In this document: positions 17,545-28,348 of the stretch, one piece after another
Numbering within the stretch: position 1 is the first letter of the stretch
Layout of the letters: the number at the start of each line of letters is the position of its first letter
Assembly (NCBI RefSeq): GCF_900659635.1
Contig: NZ_CAACVB010000013.1
Location: forward strand, 1-64,000
Direction of reading: 5' to 3'
DNA length: 64,000 nt
From: Actinomadura roseirufa
Lineage (GTDB): Bacteria; Actinomycetota; Actinomycetes; Streptosporangiales; Streptosporangiaceae
Notes under the pieces: model-generated
Seen by the model: the letters and a program-made list of their open reading frames with translations, nothing else
What the model was told of the DNA's origin: nothing
Database searches by the model: none
Translations under genes and position numbers: made by a program

Positions 17545-18569
17545 GCCACGACCTCGTCACGATGGGGCGGGTGAGCGTGGACGTGTACCCGCTCCAGACG
17601 GGCGTCCCGCTGGAGGACGTCGAGTCCTTCGGCAAGTACCTCGGCGGCAGCCCCACCAACGTCGCGGTGGCGGCGGCCCGGTACGGGCACCGGACCGCGG
17701 TGATCACCCGGACCGGCGACGACCCGTTCGGCCGTTTCATCCACCGCAAGCTGCGCGAGTACGGGGTGGACGACCGGTTCGTCACCCCCGTCCCCGGCCT
17801 GCCGACGCCGCTGGCGTTCTGTGAGATCTTCCCGCCGGATCACTTCCCGCTCTACTTCTACCGCTACCCCAAGGCCCCCGACCTGGAGATCCATCCGCAC
17901 GAGCTCGACCTGGACGCGCTCCGCTCGGCGCGGATCTTCTGGGCGACGGTCACCGGGCTGTCGCAGGAGCCGAGCCTTGCCGCGACGCTCGACGCGCTGG
18001 AGGTCCACCCGGGCACGACCGTCCTCGACCTGGACTGGCGGCCGATGTTCTGGGAGACGCGGGACGACGCCCAGGAGCGGATCGCGGCGGCGCTGCGGAA
18101 CACCACCGTGGCGATCGGCAACCTGGAGGAGTGCGAGGTCGCGGTCGGCGAGCGGGAGCCGCGCGCCGCGGCCCGCGCGCTGCTGGCGCGCGGCGTGTCG
18201 GTGGCCATCGTGAAGCAGGGGCCCCGCGGGACGCTCGCCGCGTCGGCGGACGGGATCGTCGAGGTCCCGCCGACCCCGGTGGACGTCGTCAACGGGCTCG
18301 GCGCGGGCGACGCCTTCGGCGGCGCGGTCTGCCACGGGCTGCTGCGCGGATGGGACCTGGAGCGCACCGTCCGGTTCGCGGGCGCGGCCGGGGCGATCGT
18401 CGCGTCCCGGCTCGCCTGCGCGGACGCCATGCCGGACGCCGGCGAGGTCGAGCGGATCCTCGGCGGCGGCGCGGGCACCGGCACGCCGGACGGGCGGGCG
18501 ACGAGGAACGGAGCCGACGACGGCATGGGAACGACCGGCGGAACGAGTGACAAGGAGAGCACGGGTTGA
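17541..18569 (+). CDS. iolC: 5-dehydro-2-deoxygluconokinase
   Basis: The 342-residue PfkB kinase has the N-terminal motif YLGGSPTNVAVAAARYG and the C-terminal NGLGAGDAFGGA motif (about residues 252-263). In this operon it should phosphorylate 2-deoxy-5-keto-gluconate. A Gly/Thr-rich tail of about 30 residues follows the kinase domain and looks unstructured. It is the second PfkB protein in the window; it lacks the 55-residue N-terminal extension of the one at 7112. Confidence 0.88.
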   Translation: MSHDLVTMGRVSVDVYPLQTGVPLEDVESFGKYLGGSPTNVAVAAARYGHRTAVITRTGDDPFGRFIHRKLREYGVDDRFVTPVPGLPTPLAFCEIFPPDHFPLYFYRYPKAPDLEIHPHELDLDALRSARIFWATVTGLSQEPSLAATLDALEVHPGTTVLDLDWRPMFWETRDDAQERIAAALRNTTVAIGNLEECEVAVGEREPRAAARALLARGVSVAIVKQGPRGTLAASADGIVEVPPTPVDVVNGLGAGDAFGGAVCHGLLRGWDLERTVRFAGAAGAIVASRLACADAMPDAGEVERILGGGAGTGTPDGRATRNGADDGMGTTGGTSDKESTG

Positions 18570-19456
18570 GCATGGGCACGTTCCCCGAACGCCTCGCGGC
18601 GCTGCTGGAGACCAGGGCCGCGCGGCCGGAGGCCATCGCCGAGGCCGCGGCCCTGCGTCCGCGGCCCGCGGCGCCGCCCGGCGCGTCCGGCCGGCTGATG
18701 ATCATCGCCGCGGACCATCCGGCGCGCGGCGCGCTGCGCGCCGGGACCGATCCGCTGGCCATGGGCAACCGCCTCGATCTGCTGGAGCGGATGTGCGTCG
18801 CGCTGGCCAGGCCCGGCGTGGACGGCGTCCTCGCCACCCCGGACGTCATCGAGGACCTGCTGCTGCTCGGCGCGCTGGACGGCAAGGTCGTCATCGGGTC
18901 GATGAACCGGGGCGGGCTGGCCGGTTCGGCGTTCGAGCTCGACGACCGGTTCACCGCCTACACCGCGCCCGCGATCGCGGCGGCGGGCCTGGACGGCGGG
19001 AAGATGCTGCTGCGCGTCGACCTGGCCGACCCGGCGACCGTCCGCACGCTGGAGGCGTGCGCGAACGCGGTGACCGACCTCGCCGGGCACGGCCTGATGG
19101 CGATGGTCGAGCCCTTCATGTCGACCCGCGGCGGTGACGGGGCCGTCACCAACGTGCTGACCACCGAGGCGATGGTCAAGGCGGTGTCCATCGCCTCGGG
19201 CCTCGGCGCCACGTCCGCCCGCACATGGCTGAAAATCCCGGTGGTGGACCGCATGGAGGAGGTCATGGCGGCCTCGACGCTGCCGGCCGTGCTGCTCGGC
19301 GGCGAGGTGCGGGCCGACCCGGACGCGGCGCTGGCGGGCTGGCAGGCCGCGCTCGCGCTGCCGTCGGTGCGCGGCCTGGTCGTCGGCCGGTCGCTGCTGT
19401 ACCCGCCCGGCGGCGACGTCGCCGCGGCGGTCGACGCCGCGGTGGGGCTGCTGTGA
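18566..19456 (+). CDS. Cgl0159-type (beta/alpha)8 aldolase of the inositol cluster
   Basis: The 296-residue protein belongs to the DeoC/LacD-like aldolase group found in actinobacterial iol clusters. It has the segment MIIAADHPARG (about 50), and a Lys in WLKIPVV that may be the Schiff-base residue. It would cleave 2-deoxy-5-keto-gluconate-6-phosphate in place of IolJ, which is an inference from position. I chose TTG 18566, because AAGGAG (18552-18557) lies eight bases upstream and TTG overlaps the iolC stop; ATG 18572 would be 14 bases from that site. Confidence 0.75.
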   Translation: MSMGTFPERLAALLETRAARPEAIAEAAALRPRPAAPPGASGRLMIIAADHPARGALRAGTDPLAMGNRLDLLERMCVALARPGVDGVLATPDVIEDLLLLGALDGKVVIGSMNRGGLAGSAFELDDRFTAYTAPAIAAAGLDGGKMLLRVDLADPATVRTLEACANAVTDLAGHGLMAMVEPFMSTRGGDGAVTNVLTTEAMVKAVSIASGLGATSARTWLKIPVVDRMEEVMAASTLPAVLLGGEVRADPDAALAGWQAALALPSVRGLVVGRSLLYPPGGDVAAAVDAAVGLL

Positions 19457-20321
19457 TCGGCCGGGTGACCACCGAGGTCACGCCGGAGGGCGCGGGCTGG
19501 GCCTACTCGGGCCTGCGCGTGGTGACGCTCGCCCCCGGCGAGGAGATCGTGCTGGAGACCGGGGACGCCGAGACCCTCGTGCTGCCCCTCGCGGGGGCGT
19601 GCGCGGTGACGGTCGGCGTCCCGGCGGACGATGTCGCCGTCACCTTCGAGCTGCACGGACGGCGGGACGTGTTCTCCCGGGTGACGGACTTCGCCTACGC
19701 CCCGCGCGAGGCGTCGCTCGTCCTGGCGTCGCGTGACGGCGGCCGGTTCGCGCTGCCCTCGGCCCGCTGCGAACGGCGGCTGGCGCCCCGCTACGGCCCG
19801 GCCGAGGACGTGCCGGTCGAGCTGCGCGGCGCCGGTCAGATGAGCCGGCAGGTCAACAACTTCTGCACGCCGGAGGCGTTCGAGGCGGACCGGCTCATCG
19901 CCTGCGAGGTGCTGACGCCGGGCGGCAACTGGTCGTCCTACCCGCCGCACAAGCACGACGAGGAGACCGCGACCGAGGCGGTGCTGGAGGAGATCTACTA
20001 CTTCGAGGTCGCGGGCGCGCCGGACGGCGGCGCCGGGATGGGCTACCAGCGCGTCTACGGCACCGCCGAGCGGCCCATCGACGTTCTGGCGGAGGTGCGG
20101 ACGGGCGACACGGTGCTCATCCCGCACGGCTGGCACGGGCCGTCCATGGCGGCTCCGGGGCATGACCTGTACTACCTGAACGTGATGGCGGGACCCGGCG
20201 CGGAGCGGGCCTGGCTGATCTGCGACGATCCGGCGCACGCCTGGATCCGCGGCACCTGGCCGGACCTGCCGGCCGACCCGAGGCTGCCGATGTCCTCGGC
20301 GGCGGGACCGGAGGAGGAACG

Positions 20322-20325
<4 letters not shown>
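19453..20325 (+). CDS. iolB: 5-deoxy-glucuronate isomerase
   Basis: The 290-residue bicupin protein has the IolB metal-site region SSYPPHKHDE (about residues 159-168) and an EEIYYFE segment, with a second His in HGWHGPS. It isomerises 5-deoxy-D-glucuronate to 2-deoxy-5-keto-gluconate. GTG 19453 overlaps the stop of the aldolase gene (GTGA), and the end overlaps iolD (ATGA). Confidence 0.9.
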
Positions 20326-22154
<1,829 letters not shown>

Positions 22155-22168
22155 GAGCACCGCGTGTG

Positions 22169-22213
22169 AGAGCCGCCGTGCACCGGCCATGAGGCCAGGT
22201 GCCCGGCGGCTCT
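22169..22213 (+). terminator. terminator of the iol operon
   Basis: A 10-bp perfect stem (22169-22178 with 22204-22213) continues inward as 5-bp and 4-bp stems with one bulge, 15 bases after the iolD stop, and is followed by TCTTCTG. The rest of the 352-base gap to the LuxR gene holds a -10-like TACAAT (22279-22284) and two TTAGCG repeats 11 bases apart (22254, 22265) that may belong to its promoter. Confidence 0.75.
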
Positions 22214-22506
22214 TCTGCGTCGCGATCATTTGTCGCCGAAAAGGATCACGGCGTTAGCGAGCCATTAGCGCTGGACACTACAATCGTCAGCGCCGCTCCA
22301 CCTGTACCAGCCGATCCATTTCCCCGCCATTGGCTCGGCCAGTGAATGGTCGGTGACCGGGAGTTCTGGAAGTCTCTCCAGGGAGTAAGAGAGCTTCACA
22401 TATCTAAAGGGTAACAGGTATGCTCGCCCGGTCTGTGGCAGGCGGGCACGGGGTGTGCACGACTCGTGGCCAGAGGTGATTCGGGGAAACTACGGGGGCT
22501 TCTCGG

Positions 22507-25020
22507 ATGGTGTGTGTCGAGTACCGCGACGCCATGACGGTGCTGCGGAACATGTACGAAGAGGCGTCATCGGGCAATGGCGGCTCACTGCTCGTGAACG
22601 GGGGAATGGCGAGCGGAAAAACGACCTTGCTGCACGATTTCCTGCGGCACTGCGGCGAGCGCGGCGCCGCGACGTTCAGCGCCACCGGCGCGCGGTCGGA
22701 GTCCGATCTGCCCGGCGGGGTGATCGAGCAGCTCGTGCGCGGCGGCGATCTCCTGCCCGCCGAGACGGGGCGCGCCGCCTCCCACGGCGCCGACCTCCCG
22801 CTGGTGCGCACCACCTGCGGCGCGCTCCTGGCCCTGTCCAGGGATCGGCCGGTCGTCATCGGCGTCGACGACGTCCAGTTCGCCGACAGCCGCTCCCTCC
22901 TGGCCCTGCTGTACCTGCACCGGCGGATCCGCACGGCGCGCGTCCTGCTCGTCCTCAACTTCTGGGAGCGGCCCCGGCCGACGCTGTCGGACTTCTGCGC
23001 CGAGCTCACCCGGCGTCCCTACCACCGGCTGCGGCTGGCGCCGATGTCGCGCGCCGCCGTCACCGACCTCGCGGCCCGCTCCATGGACGCCGGCGCCGCC
23101 GCCCGCCTCGCTCCGGAGCTGCTCGAACGGAGCGCCGGCAACCCGATGCTGGCGAGCGCCCTGATCGAGGACCACCTCGCCGGCGCCGCGGGCGGCGGCG
23201 CCCATGTCGGCCGCGCCGTGCTCGACGCGCTGCACCGGTGGGGCCCGCAGGTCCTGGAGGTCGGCCGCGCCCTGGCCGTGCTCGGCGAGCACGCCACCGC
23301 CGAGCTGGCCGCCCGGCTGCTGCGGGCGCGTCCGGAGGGCGTCGCGGAGATCATGGAGATCCTCACCGGCGCGGGCCTGCTCGCCGCGGGCCGGCTGCGG
23401 CACGAGCCCGTCCGCAGGGCCGTCCTCAGCGACCTGTCCACGCCGGAGCGGGCCTGGCTCGACATCCGCGCCGCCGACCTGCTGCACCGGCGCGGCGCCG
23501 CCGCGACCGCCGTCGCCGGGCACCTGCTGGCCGCCGGCCGCGCCGCCGGCCCGTGGTCGGTGGACGTGCTGCGCGAGGCCGCCCGCGCGGCGCTCGCCGA
23601 CGACCTCCCGGGCCGTGCGGAGCGGTTCCTGGAGCTGGCCATGACCGCCTGCGACGACCCCGCCGGGCGCGCCGAGATCGGCGCGACGCTCGCCGAGGCG
23701 ACCTGGCGCGTCGCGCCGGCCACCGCGGACGCCTACCTGTCGGAGTCGGTCACCGACCACGACGCCGCCACGGTGATCAGGCACGCGCTCTGGCGCGGCG
23801 ACCGCGCCGCGGTGTCCGGCGCGCTGGACCGGCTGGCGGGTGGGCCGCCCGACCACCGGCTCGCCGCCGAGCTGCGCCTGGCGCTGCACTGGTACTACGG
23901 GACGGCGGCGCGGGAGCACGCGCCGGGCGACGACCCGTGGAACCAGGCCGCCGACGCCCTGACCACCCTGTGGGCGCGCGGCGGGCACCGCGCCGCCACC
24001 GCCAGCGCCGAGCACGTCCTGCGCAGCTGCGCGCTCGGCGACGGCACCCTGGAGGTCCTCGCGACGGCGCTGCTGGCCCTCGCGCACGGCGGCGAGGGCG
24101 ACCGGGCCGCCCGCTGGTGCGACCATCTCGTCGCCGAGGCGGCCCGCCGCCGCGGCGCGCTCTGGCAGGCGGTCCTCGGCAGCGTCCGCGCGGAGATCAC
24201 GCTGTGGCTCGGCGACCCGGCCGGGGCGCACGCCGAGGCGTCCCGCGCCCTCGAACTGCTGCCGCCGCGCGAGTGGGGCGTGCTCATCGGGTACCCGCTC
24301 ACCTGCCTGCTCCTGGCCGGTGCCGCCCTCGGGCGTCCCGAGCCGCCGCGGCACCCCGTCCCGGACGCGATGCTCGGCACCGTGCTCGGCGCCCGTTACC
24401 TGCACGCGCGCGGCCGCTCCCACCTCGCCACCGACCGCGTCCTCGCCGCGGTCACCGACTTCCAGGCGTGCCGCCGGCTCATCCGCGAGCACGGCCTGGA
24501 CGTCCGCGCGCTCGTCCCCGTCGAGCACGACCTCGCCGAGGCCAACCTGCGCCTGGGCCGCCGCGGCACCGCCCGCGAGCTCGCCGTGGCGCAGCTCCGC
24601 GCGGCCCGCGGCCCCCGGCTGCGCGGGATGTCACTGCGGGTCCTGGCCGCGTGCAGCGACCCGTCCCAGCGTCCGGCACTCCTCCGGGAGGCGGTCGCCC
24701 ATCTCGAGCGGTCCGGGGACCGGCTGGAGCTGGCCCGCGCGCACCGCGCGCTGTCGGAGACCGGTTCGGCGAAGACGGCGGATCCGGTGCTCAGCGACGC
24801 CGAGCACCGGGTCGTGGTCCTCGCCGCCACGGGTCACTCCAACCGCGAGATCAGCCGCAAGCTCTGGATCACCGTCAGCACGGTGGAGCAGCACCTGACC
24901 CGCGCCTACCGCAAGCTGGGCGTCTCGGGCCGGTCCGAGCTCGAGGAGGGCCTGGCCGAGAGAGGAGTCTCCCTCGCCTCAGAGGAGGGGGAACTATCGG
25001 TCACCGCCAACGGCGCCTGA
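22507..25020 (+). CDS. LAL-type LuxR-family regulator with ATPase domain
   Basis: The 837-residue protein has a Walker A motif GGMASGKTT (about residues 32-40), a Walker B-like VVIGVDDVQFAD (about 118), a long Ala/Leu/Arg-rich helical repeat region and a C-terminal LuxR helix-turn-helix (about 765-830; ISRKLWITVSTVEQHLTRAYRKLGV). This is the LAL (large ATP-binding LuxR) architecture, which often activates sugar use or secondary-metabolite clusters in actinomycetes. It lies downstream of the iol operon but is separated by a strong terminator, so a link to inositol is possible but unproven. A single ORF is uninterrupted; no partner biosynthetic cluster is nearby. Confidence 0.85.
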   Translation: MVCVEYRDAMTVLRNMYEEASSGNGGSLLVNGGMASGKTTLLHDFLRHCGERGAATFSATGARSESDLPGGVIEQLVRGGDLLPAETGRAASHGADLPLVRTTCGALLALSRDRPVVIGVDDVQFADSRSLLALLYLHRRIRTARVLLVLNFWERPRPTLSDFCAELTRRPYHRLRLAPMSRAAVTDLAARSMDAGAAARLAPELLERSAGNPMLASALIEDHLAGAAGGGAHVGRAVLDALHRWGPQVLEVGRALAVLGEHATAELAARLLRARPEGVAEIMEILTGAGLLAAGRLRHEPVRRAVLSDLSTPERAWLDIRAADLLHRRGAAATAVAGHLLAAGRAAGPWSVDVLREAARAALADDLPGRAERFLELAMTACDDPAGRAEIGATLAEATWRVAPATADAYLSESVTDHDAATVIRHALWRGDRAAVSGALDRLAGGPPDHRLAAELRLALHWYYGTAAREHAPGDDPWNQAADALTTLWARGGHRAATASAEHVLRSCALGDGTLEVLATALLALAHGGEGDRAARWCDHLVAEAARRRGALWQAVLGSVRAEITLWLGDPAGAHAEASRALELLPPREWGVLIGYPLTCLLLAGAALGRPEPPRHPVPDAMLGTVLGARYLHARGRSHLATDRVLAAVTDFQACRRLIREHGLDVRALVPVEHDLAEANLRLGRRGTARELAVAQLRAARGPRLRGMSLRVLAACSDPSQRPALLREAVAHLERSGDRLELARAHRALSETGSAKTADPVLSDAEHRVVVLAATGHSNREISRKLWITVSTVEQHLTRAYRKLGVSGRSELEEGLAERGVSLASEEGELSVTANGA

Positions 25021-25075
25021 TCCGGCGCCTCGACCGAGGCGGGGGAGGGCGGGCCGTCCCGCCGGGAGAACGTCT

Positions 25076-25115
25076 CGGGCCCTGGGGCCGATCAGATGAT
25101 CGGCCCCAGGGCCCG
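25076..25115. terminator. bidirectional terminator between the LuxR gene and the tRNAs
   Basis: An 18-bp perfect stem (25076-25093 with 25098-25115) closes a 4-base AGAT loop. It lies 56 bases after the LuxR stop and five bases from the 3' end of tRNA-Val on the other strand, so it can end both transcripts. Confidence 0.8.
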
Positions 25116-25120
25116 GTCTG

Positions 25121-25192
25121 TGGGCGATACTGGGATTGAACCAGTGACCTCTACCGTGTCAAGGTAGCGCTCTCCCACTGAGCTAATCGCCC
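25121..25192 (-). tRNA. tRNA-Val (anticodon GAC)
   Basis: On the minus strand the 72 bases fold into a cloverleaf with acceptor GGGCGAT/ATCGCCC, a five-base anticodon stem CTACC/GGTAG around loop TTGACAC, and a TTCAATC T-loop. The 3' CCA is not encoded. It is the last of three tRNAs on this strand. Confidence 0.95.
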
Positions 25193-25226
25193 GGAACCTG
25201 CGCCTCCCGGGGGAGGAGCGGTGCTG

Positions 25227-25297
25227 AGGTGGAGACGGGATTTGAACCCGTGTACACGGCTTTGCAGGCCGTTGCCTCGCCTCTCGGCCACTCCACC
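25227..25297 (-). tRNA. tRNA-Cys (anticodon GCA)
   Basis: The 71-base cloverleaf has acceptor GGTGGAG/CTCCACC, discriminator U as expected for Cys, anticodon stem ACGGC/GCCGT around CTGCAAA, and a TTCAAAT T-loop. Confidence 0.95.
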
Positions 25298-25337
25298 AGA
25301 TCGAGACCTCTGGATCGTGACCCGAAAGGTCCCTCAG

Positions 25338-25409
25338 AGCGGAAGACGGGATTTGAACCCGCGACCCTCACCTTGGCAAGGTGATGCTCTACCCCTGAGC
25401 CACTTCCGC
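25338..25409 (-). tRNA. tRNA-Gly (anticodon GCC)
   Basis: The 72-base cloverleaf has acceptor GCGGAAG/CTTCCGC, discriminator U, anticodon stem CACCT-type around loop TTGCCAA, and a TTCAAAT T-loop. It is the first gene of the Gly-Cys-Val tRNA group, a set commonly clustered in actinomycetes. Confidence 0.95.
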
Positions 25410-25567
25410 GTGTGCTGCCCGGTGGCGGGCCCTTCCGGGCCTTGCCTCCTTGCGGCGACGGAGGAAACATTAGCGCGTCCTGGCCGGTTCCCCAAACCGG
25501 TTTCGGCGAAGGGGCGCGGCGGACGCTTCGACGCCGGCCGAAGGGTGGGTCGCCTAGGCTCGGCGGT

Positions 25568-26272
25568 ATGGCTTCCGAACATGTCCTGGACGCCGACTTC
25601 GCCCCGGTCGCCGCGCTGCTGGCCGACCGCGCCCGCGCGGCGATGCTGACGGCCCTGCTGGACGGGCGGCCGCTGGCGGCGGGCGAGCTGGCGCGGACGG
25701 CGGGCGTCAGCGCGCAGACGGCCAGCGCCCATCTGGCCCGGCTGCTGGACGGCGGGATGGTGACCGTCCTCAGGCAGGGGCGGCACCGGTACTACCGGCT
25801 GCGGGGCGCCGAGGTCGCGCAGGTGATCGAGGCGCTGTCGCGGATCAGTCCGCCGGTGCGGGCGCGGAGCCTGCGCCAGTCGCGGGACGCGCGGCGGCTG
25901 CACCAGGCGCGGACGTGCTACGACCACCTGGCGGGCGAGGCGGGCGTGACGCTGTTCGAGGCGCTCCTGTCCGGCGGGATGATCGAGCAGGACGGCCCGG
26001 AGTCGTACGCGGTGACGGAGAAGGGCGAGGACCGGCTGGGCGGGCTCGGGCTGGACCTGGCGGCGGTGCGGCGGTCGCGGCGCCGGTTCGCCTGGCACTG
26101 CCTCGACTGGACGGAGCGGCGCCCGCACCTGAACGGGGCGCTCGGCGCGGCGTTGACGGAGCGGATGATCGAGCTCGGCTGGTTCGAACGGGGCCGTACG
26201 CCACGGGCCCTGGAGGTGACGGAGGCGGGACGGCGGGGCCTGGCGGACGCGTTCGGGTGCGTCCTGCCGTGA
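25568..26272 (+). CDS. ArsR-type winged-helix regulator
   Basis: The 234-residue protein has an N-terminal ArsR winged helix (about 10-80; ELARTAGVSAQTASAHLARLLDGGMV is the recognition part, followed by the GRHRYYRL wing). The C-terminal 130 residues are an extra domain, with a second winged-helix-like stretch, that plain ArsR proteins lack. No Cys metal cluster is obvious. A -10 element TAGGCT (25555-25560) ends seven bases before the ATG, so the transcript is probably leaderless. Its stop overlaps the pabB-like start (GTGA), so it may be a regulator cotranscribed with the aminodeoxychorismate genes. Confidence 0.8.
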   Translation: MASEHVLDADFAPVAALLADRARAAMLTALLDGRPLAAGELARTAGVSAQTASAHLARLLDGGMVTVLRQGRHRYYRLRGAEVAQVIEALSRISPPVRARSLRQSRDARRLHQARTCYDHLAGEAGVTLFEALLSGGMIEQDGPESYAVTEKGEDRLGGLGLDLAAVRRSRRRFAWHCLDWTERRPHLNGALGAALTERMIELGWFERGRTPRALEVTEAGRRGLADAFGCVLP

Positions 26273-27279
26273 GCTTCGCCTACGCCGGGGGTCTGCTGGC
26301 CACCGGCCTTGTGGACGTGACCACCGACCCGGCCGCGCTGGACTCGCGCGGCTGGTGGGCCGTGGTGGTGACGTACGAGGGCGAGATCACCTGCGCCCGG
26401 TTCGCGGACGTACGGCCGGCGCCCCACCCGGACGGCCCGTGGAGCCCGCCGGGGGAGTGGACCAGCTCCCTGGACGAGAGCGCCTACGTCCTGGGCGTGG
26501 AGCGGATCCGCGCGGCGATCGCCGAGGGCGTCGTCTACCAGGCCAACCTGTGCCGGGTGCTGTCGGCGCCGCTCGCGCCCGGCGCCGGCGTCGAGGGGCT
26601 CGGGGCGCGGCTGGCGCGCCTGCATCCGGCGCCCTACGCGATGACGGTGCGGGTGCCGGGGCTGGCGGTGGCGTCGGCGTCGCCCGAGCTGTACCTGGCG
26701 CGGGACGGGGACGTGGTGGAGTCACGGCCGATCAAGGGCACGGCCCGCACCGCGGACGGCCTGCTGCCCAAGGACCGCGCCGAGAACGTCATGATCGTCG
26801 ATCTCGTCCGCAACGACCTCGGCCGGGTGGCGCGGCCGGGGACGGTGGAGGTGCCCGGGCTGTGCGAGCTGGAGGAGCACCCCGGCCTGGTTCATCTGGT
26901 GTCAACCGTCCGGGCCCGTCTGACGGGCGGCTGGCCGGAGCTGGTCGCCGCGACGTTCCCACCCGGCTCGGTCACGGGTGCGCCGAAGGCGAGCGCCTTG
27001 TCCCTGTTGGAAAGGCTCGAACCCGTGCCACGCGGCCCGTACTGTGGGGCCGTCGGCTGGGTGGACGCGGACTCCCGGCGCGGCGCCCTGGCGGTGGGCA
27101 TCCGGACCTTCTGGATCACGGACGGCCTGCTCCGCTTCGGTACCGGCGCGGGCATCACCTGGGGGTCGGATCCACGCGGCGAGTGGCGCGAGACCGAGCT
27201 GAAGGCGGCTCGGCTACTGGAGGTGGCATCGGGTGACGCAGACCAAGATCTGGTTGAACGGGAACCTGGTCGACCCTGA
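26269..27279 (+). CDS. pabB: aminodeoxychorismate synthase component I
   Basis: The 336-residue chorismate-binding enzyme has PIKGT (about residue 155), with the Lys that distinguishes PabB from TrpE (PIAGT), then HLVSTV and FPPGSVTGAPK (about 215-240). It makes 4-amino-4-deoxychorismate from chorismate with ammonia from a PabA-type amidotransferase, which is not in the window. It is short because the N-terminal beta domain of PabB/TrpE is reduced. The GTG start overlaps the regulator stop and the 3' end overlaps pabC by 47 bases. Confidence 0.85.
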   Translation: MSFAYAGGLLATGLVDVTTDPAALDSRGWWAVVVTYEGEITCARFADVRPAPHPDGPWSPPGEWTSSLDESAYVLGVERIRAAIAEGVVYQANLCRVLSAPLAPGAGVEGLGARLARLHPAPYAMTVRVPGLAVASASPELYLARDGDVVESRPIKGTARTADGLLPKDRAENVMIVDLVRNDLGRVARPGTVEVPGLCELEEHPGLVHLVSTVRARLTGGWPELVAATFPPGSVTGAPKASALSLLERLEPVPRGPYCGAVGWVDADSRRGALAVGIRTFWITDGLLRFGTGAGITWGSDPRGEWRETELKAARLLEVASGDADQDLVEREPGRP

Positions 27280-28069
27280 GCAGGCGGTCGTGTCGGTGTT
27301 CGACCACGGCATGCTCGTCGGTGACGGGGTCTTCGAGACCGTGCGGGCCGAGCACGGGGAGCCGTTCGGGCTCACCCGGCACCTGCGCAGGCTGTCCCGC
27401 TCGGCGGCGGGGCTCAACCTGCCCGAGCTCGATCAGGAGGCGCTCGCCCGGGGCACCCGTGAGGTGCTGGACGCGGCGCCGAAGTGGCCGCTGGCGCGGA
27501 TCCGCGTCACCGTGACGAGCGGGGTGGGACCGCTCGGCTCGAACCGGGGCGACTCCGGCCTGACCATATCGATCATCGTCGCCGAGCAGGCCCCGTTCCC
27601 GTCGACGGAGGAGGTGTCGGTGGCGCCATGGCCGCGCAACGAGCGGGGCGCACTGGCCGGCCTGAAGACGACCTCCTATGCCGAGATGGCGCTGGCGCTC
27701 GACTACGCACGCCAGCGCGGCTGTGGGGAGGCGCTCTTCGGTACCCTCGCGGGCGACCTGTGCGAGGGCACCGGCAGCAACGTGTTCGTGGTGAAGGGCG
27801 GGCGGCTGCTGACGCCGCCGGCGTCGACGTCGGGCTGTCTGGAGGGCGTGACCCGCGGGCTCATCCTGGAGTGGTGCGACGGCGTGGAGGAGGAGATCCC
27901 GCTGGAGGACCTCTACACGGCGGAGGAGGCGTTCCTGACCTCGACGACCCGCATCATCCAGCCGATCAGGGCGGTGGACGGCACCGCGCTGCCCGCCGCC
28001 CCGGGCCCGGTCACCGCGAAGGCCCAGGAGACGTTCGCGGCCCGCGCCGCCGAGCGGCGGGATCCCTGA
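27233..28069 (+). CDS. pabC: 4-amino-4-deoxychorismate lyase (class IV aminotransferase fold)
   Basis: The 278-residue PLP enzyme of fold type IV has the FDHGMLVGDGVFET opening (about 24-37), a likely Schiff-base Lys in LKTTSYAEM (about 144) and the EGTGSNVFVV phosphate-binding turn (about 178). With PabB it would yield p-aminobenzoate for folate. Branched-chain or D-amino-acid aminotransferases share the fold, but the overlap with pabB favours PabC. It begins at GTG 27233 inside the pabB end. Confidence 0.8.
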   Translation: MTQTKIWLNGNLVDPEQAVVSVFDHGMLVGDGVFETVRAEHGEPFGLTRHLRRLSRSAAGLNLPELDQEALARGTREVLDAAPKWPLARIRVTVTSGVGPLGSNRGDSGLTISIIVAEQAPFPSTEEVSVAPWPRNERGALAGLKTTSYAEMALALDYARQRGCGEALFGTLAGDLCEGTGSNVFVVKGGRLLTPPASTSGCLEGVTRGLILEWCDGVEEEIPLEDLYTAEEAFLTSTTRIIQPIRAVDGTALPAAPGPVTAKAQETFAARAAERRDP

Positions 28070-28086
28070 CGGGCACGTCTCCGGCC

Positions 28087-28173
28087 GCGCGCACCGCTCG
28101 ATCGCGCGCCCCCGCTTGATCGCCCGCACCGGCTGATCGTCCGCACCCCCTTGATCGCGCGCACCGCTTGATC
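28087..28173. repeat. five tandem 17-18-bp repeats, each ending in GATC
   Basis: Directly after pabC five imperfect copies of a unit like GCGCACCGCTTGATC stand in tandem. The GATC ends fall at 28103, 28121, 28138, 28156 and 28173, so periods are 18, 17, 18 and 17. It is not coding in a conserved frame. Confidence 0.7.
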
Positions 28174-28210
28174 CCGGGGGCGGCGAGGCGGAGCATCGCG
28201 AGTACGGGAC

Positions 28211-28233
28211 GGGGCGGGCTCAGAGCCCGCCCC
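28211..28233. terminator. terminator hairpin after pabC
   Basis: A 10-bp perfect GC stem (28211-28220 with 28224-28233) closes a 3-base loop between pabC and the PHP gene. Confidence 0.6.
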
Positions 28234-28348
28234 CGCACTGTGCGCGCACCGCGCGGACCCGGCGCGGGGCCGCGTCGCGGACGCGGTGCGCGCCCTGTTC
28301 CGGGCCGTGTCAACGGCCGTGCCGATGATCGAGCGATGGGAGACGTGG

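Noticed and set aside
22455-25139. Alternative plus-strand frame overlapping the LuxR-type gene
   Set aside because: Arg-rich shadow frame without motifs. The chosen frame has Walker A and a LuxR helix-turn-helix.
25183-25649. Short frames across the tRNA cluster that resemble small basic proteins
   Set aside because: They are translations of tRNA genes, a common false positive.
28087-28173. GATC tandem repeats considered as a CRISPR array
   Set aside because: Units are contiguous with no spacers and the period of 17-18 bases is too short.
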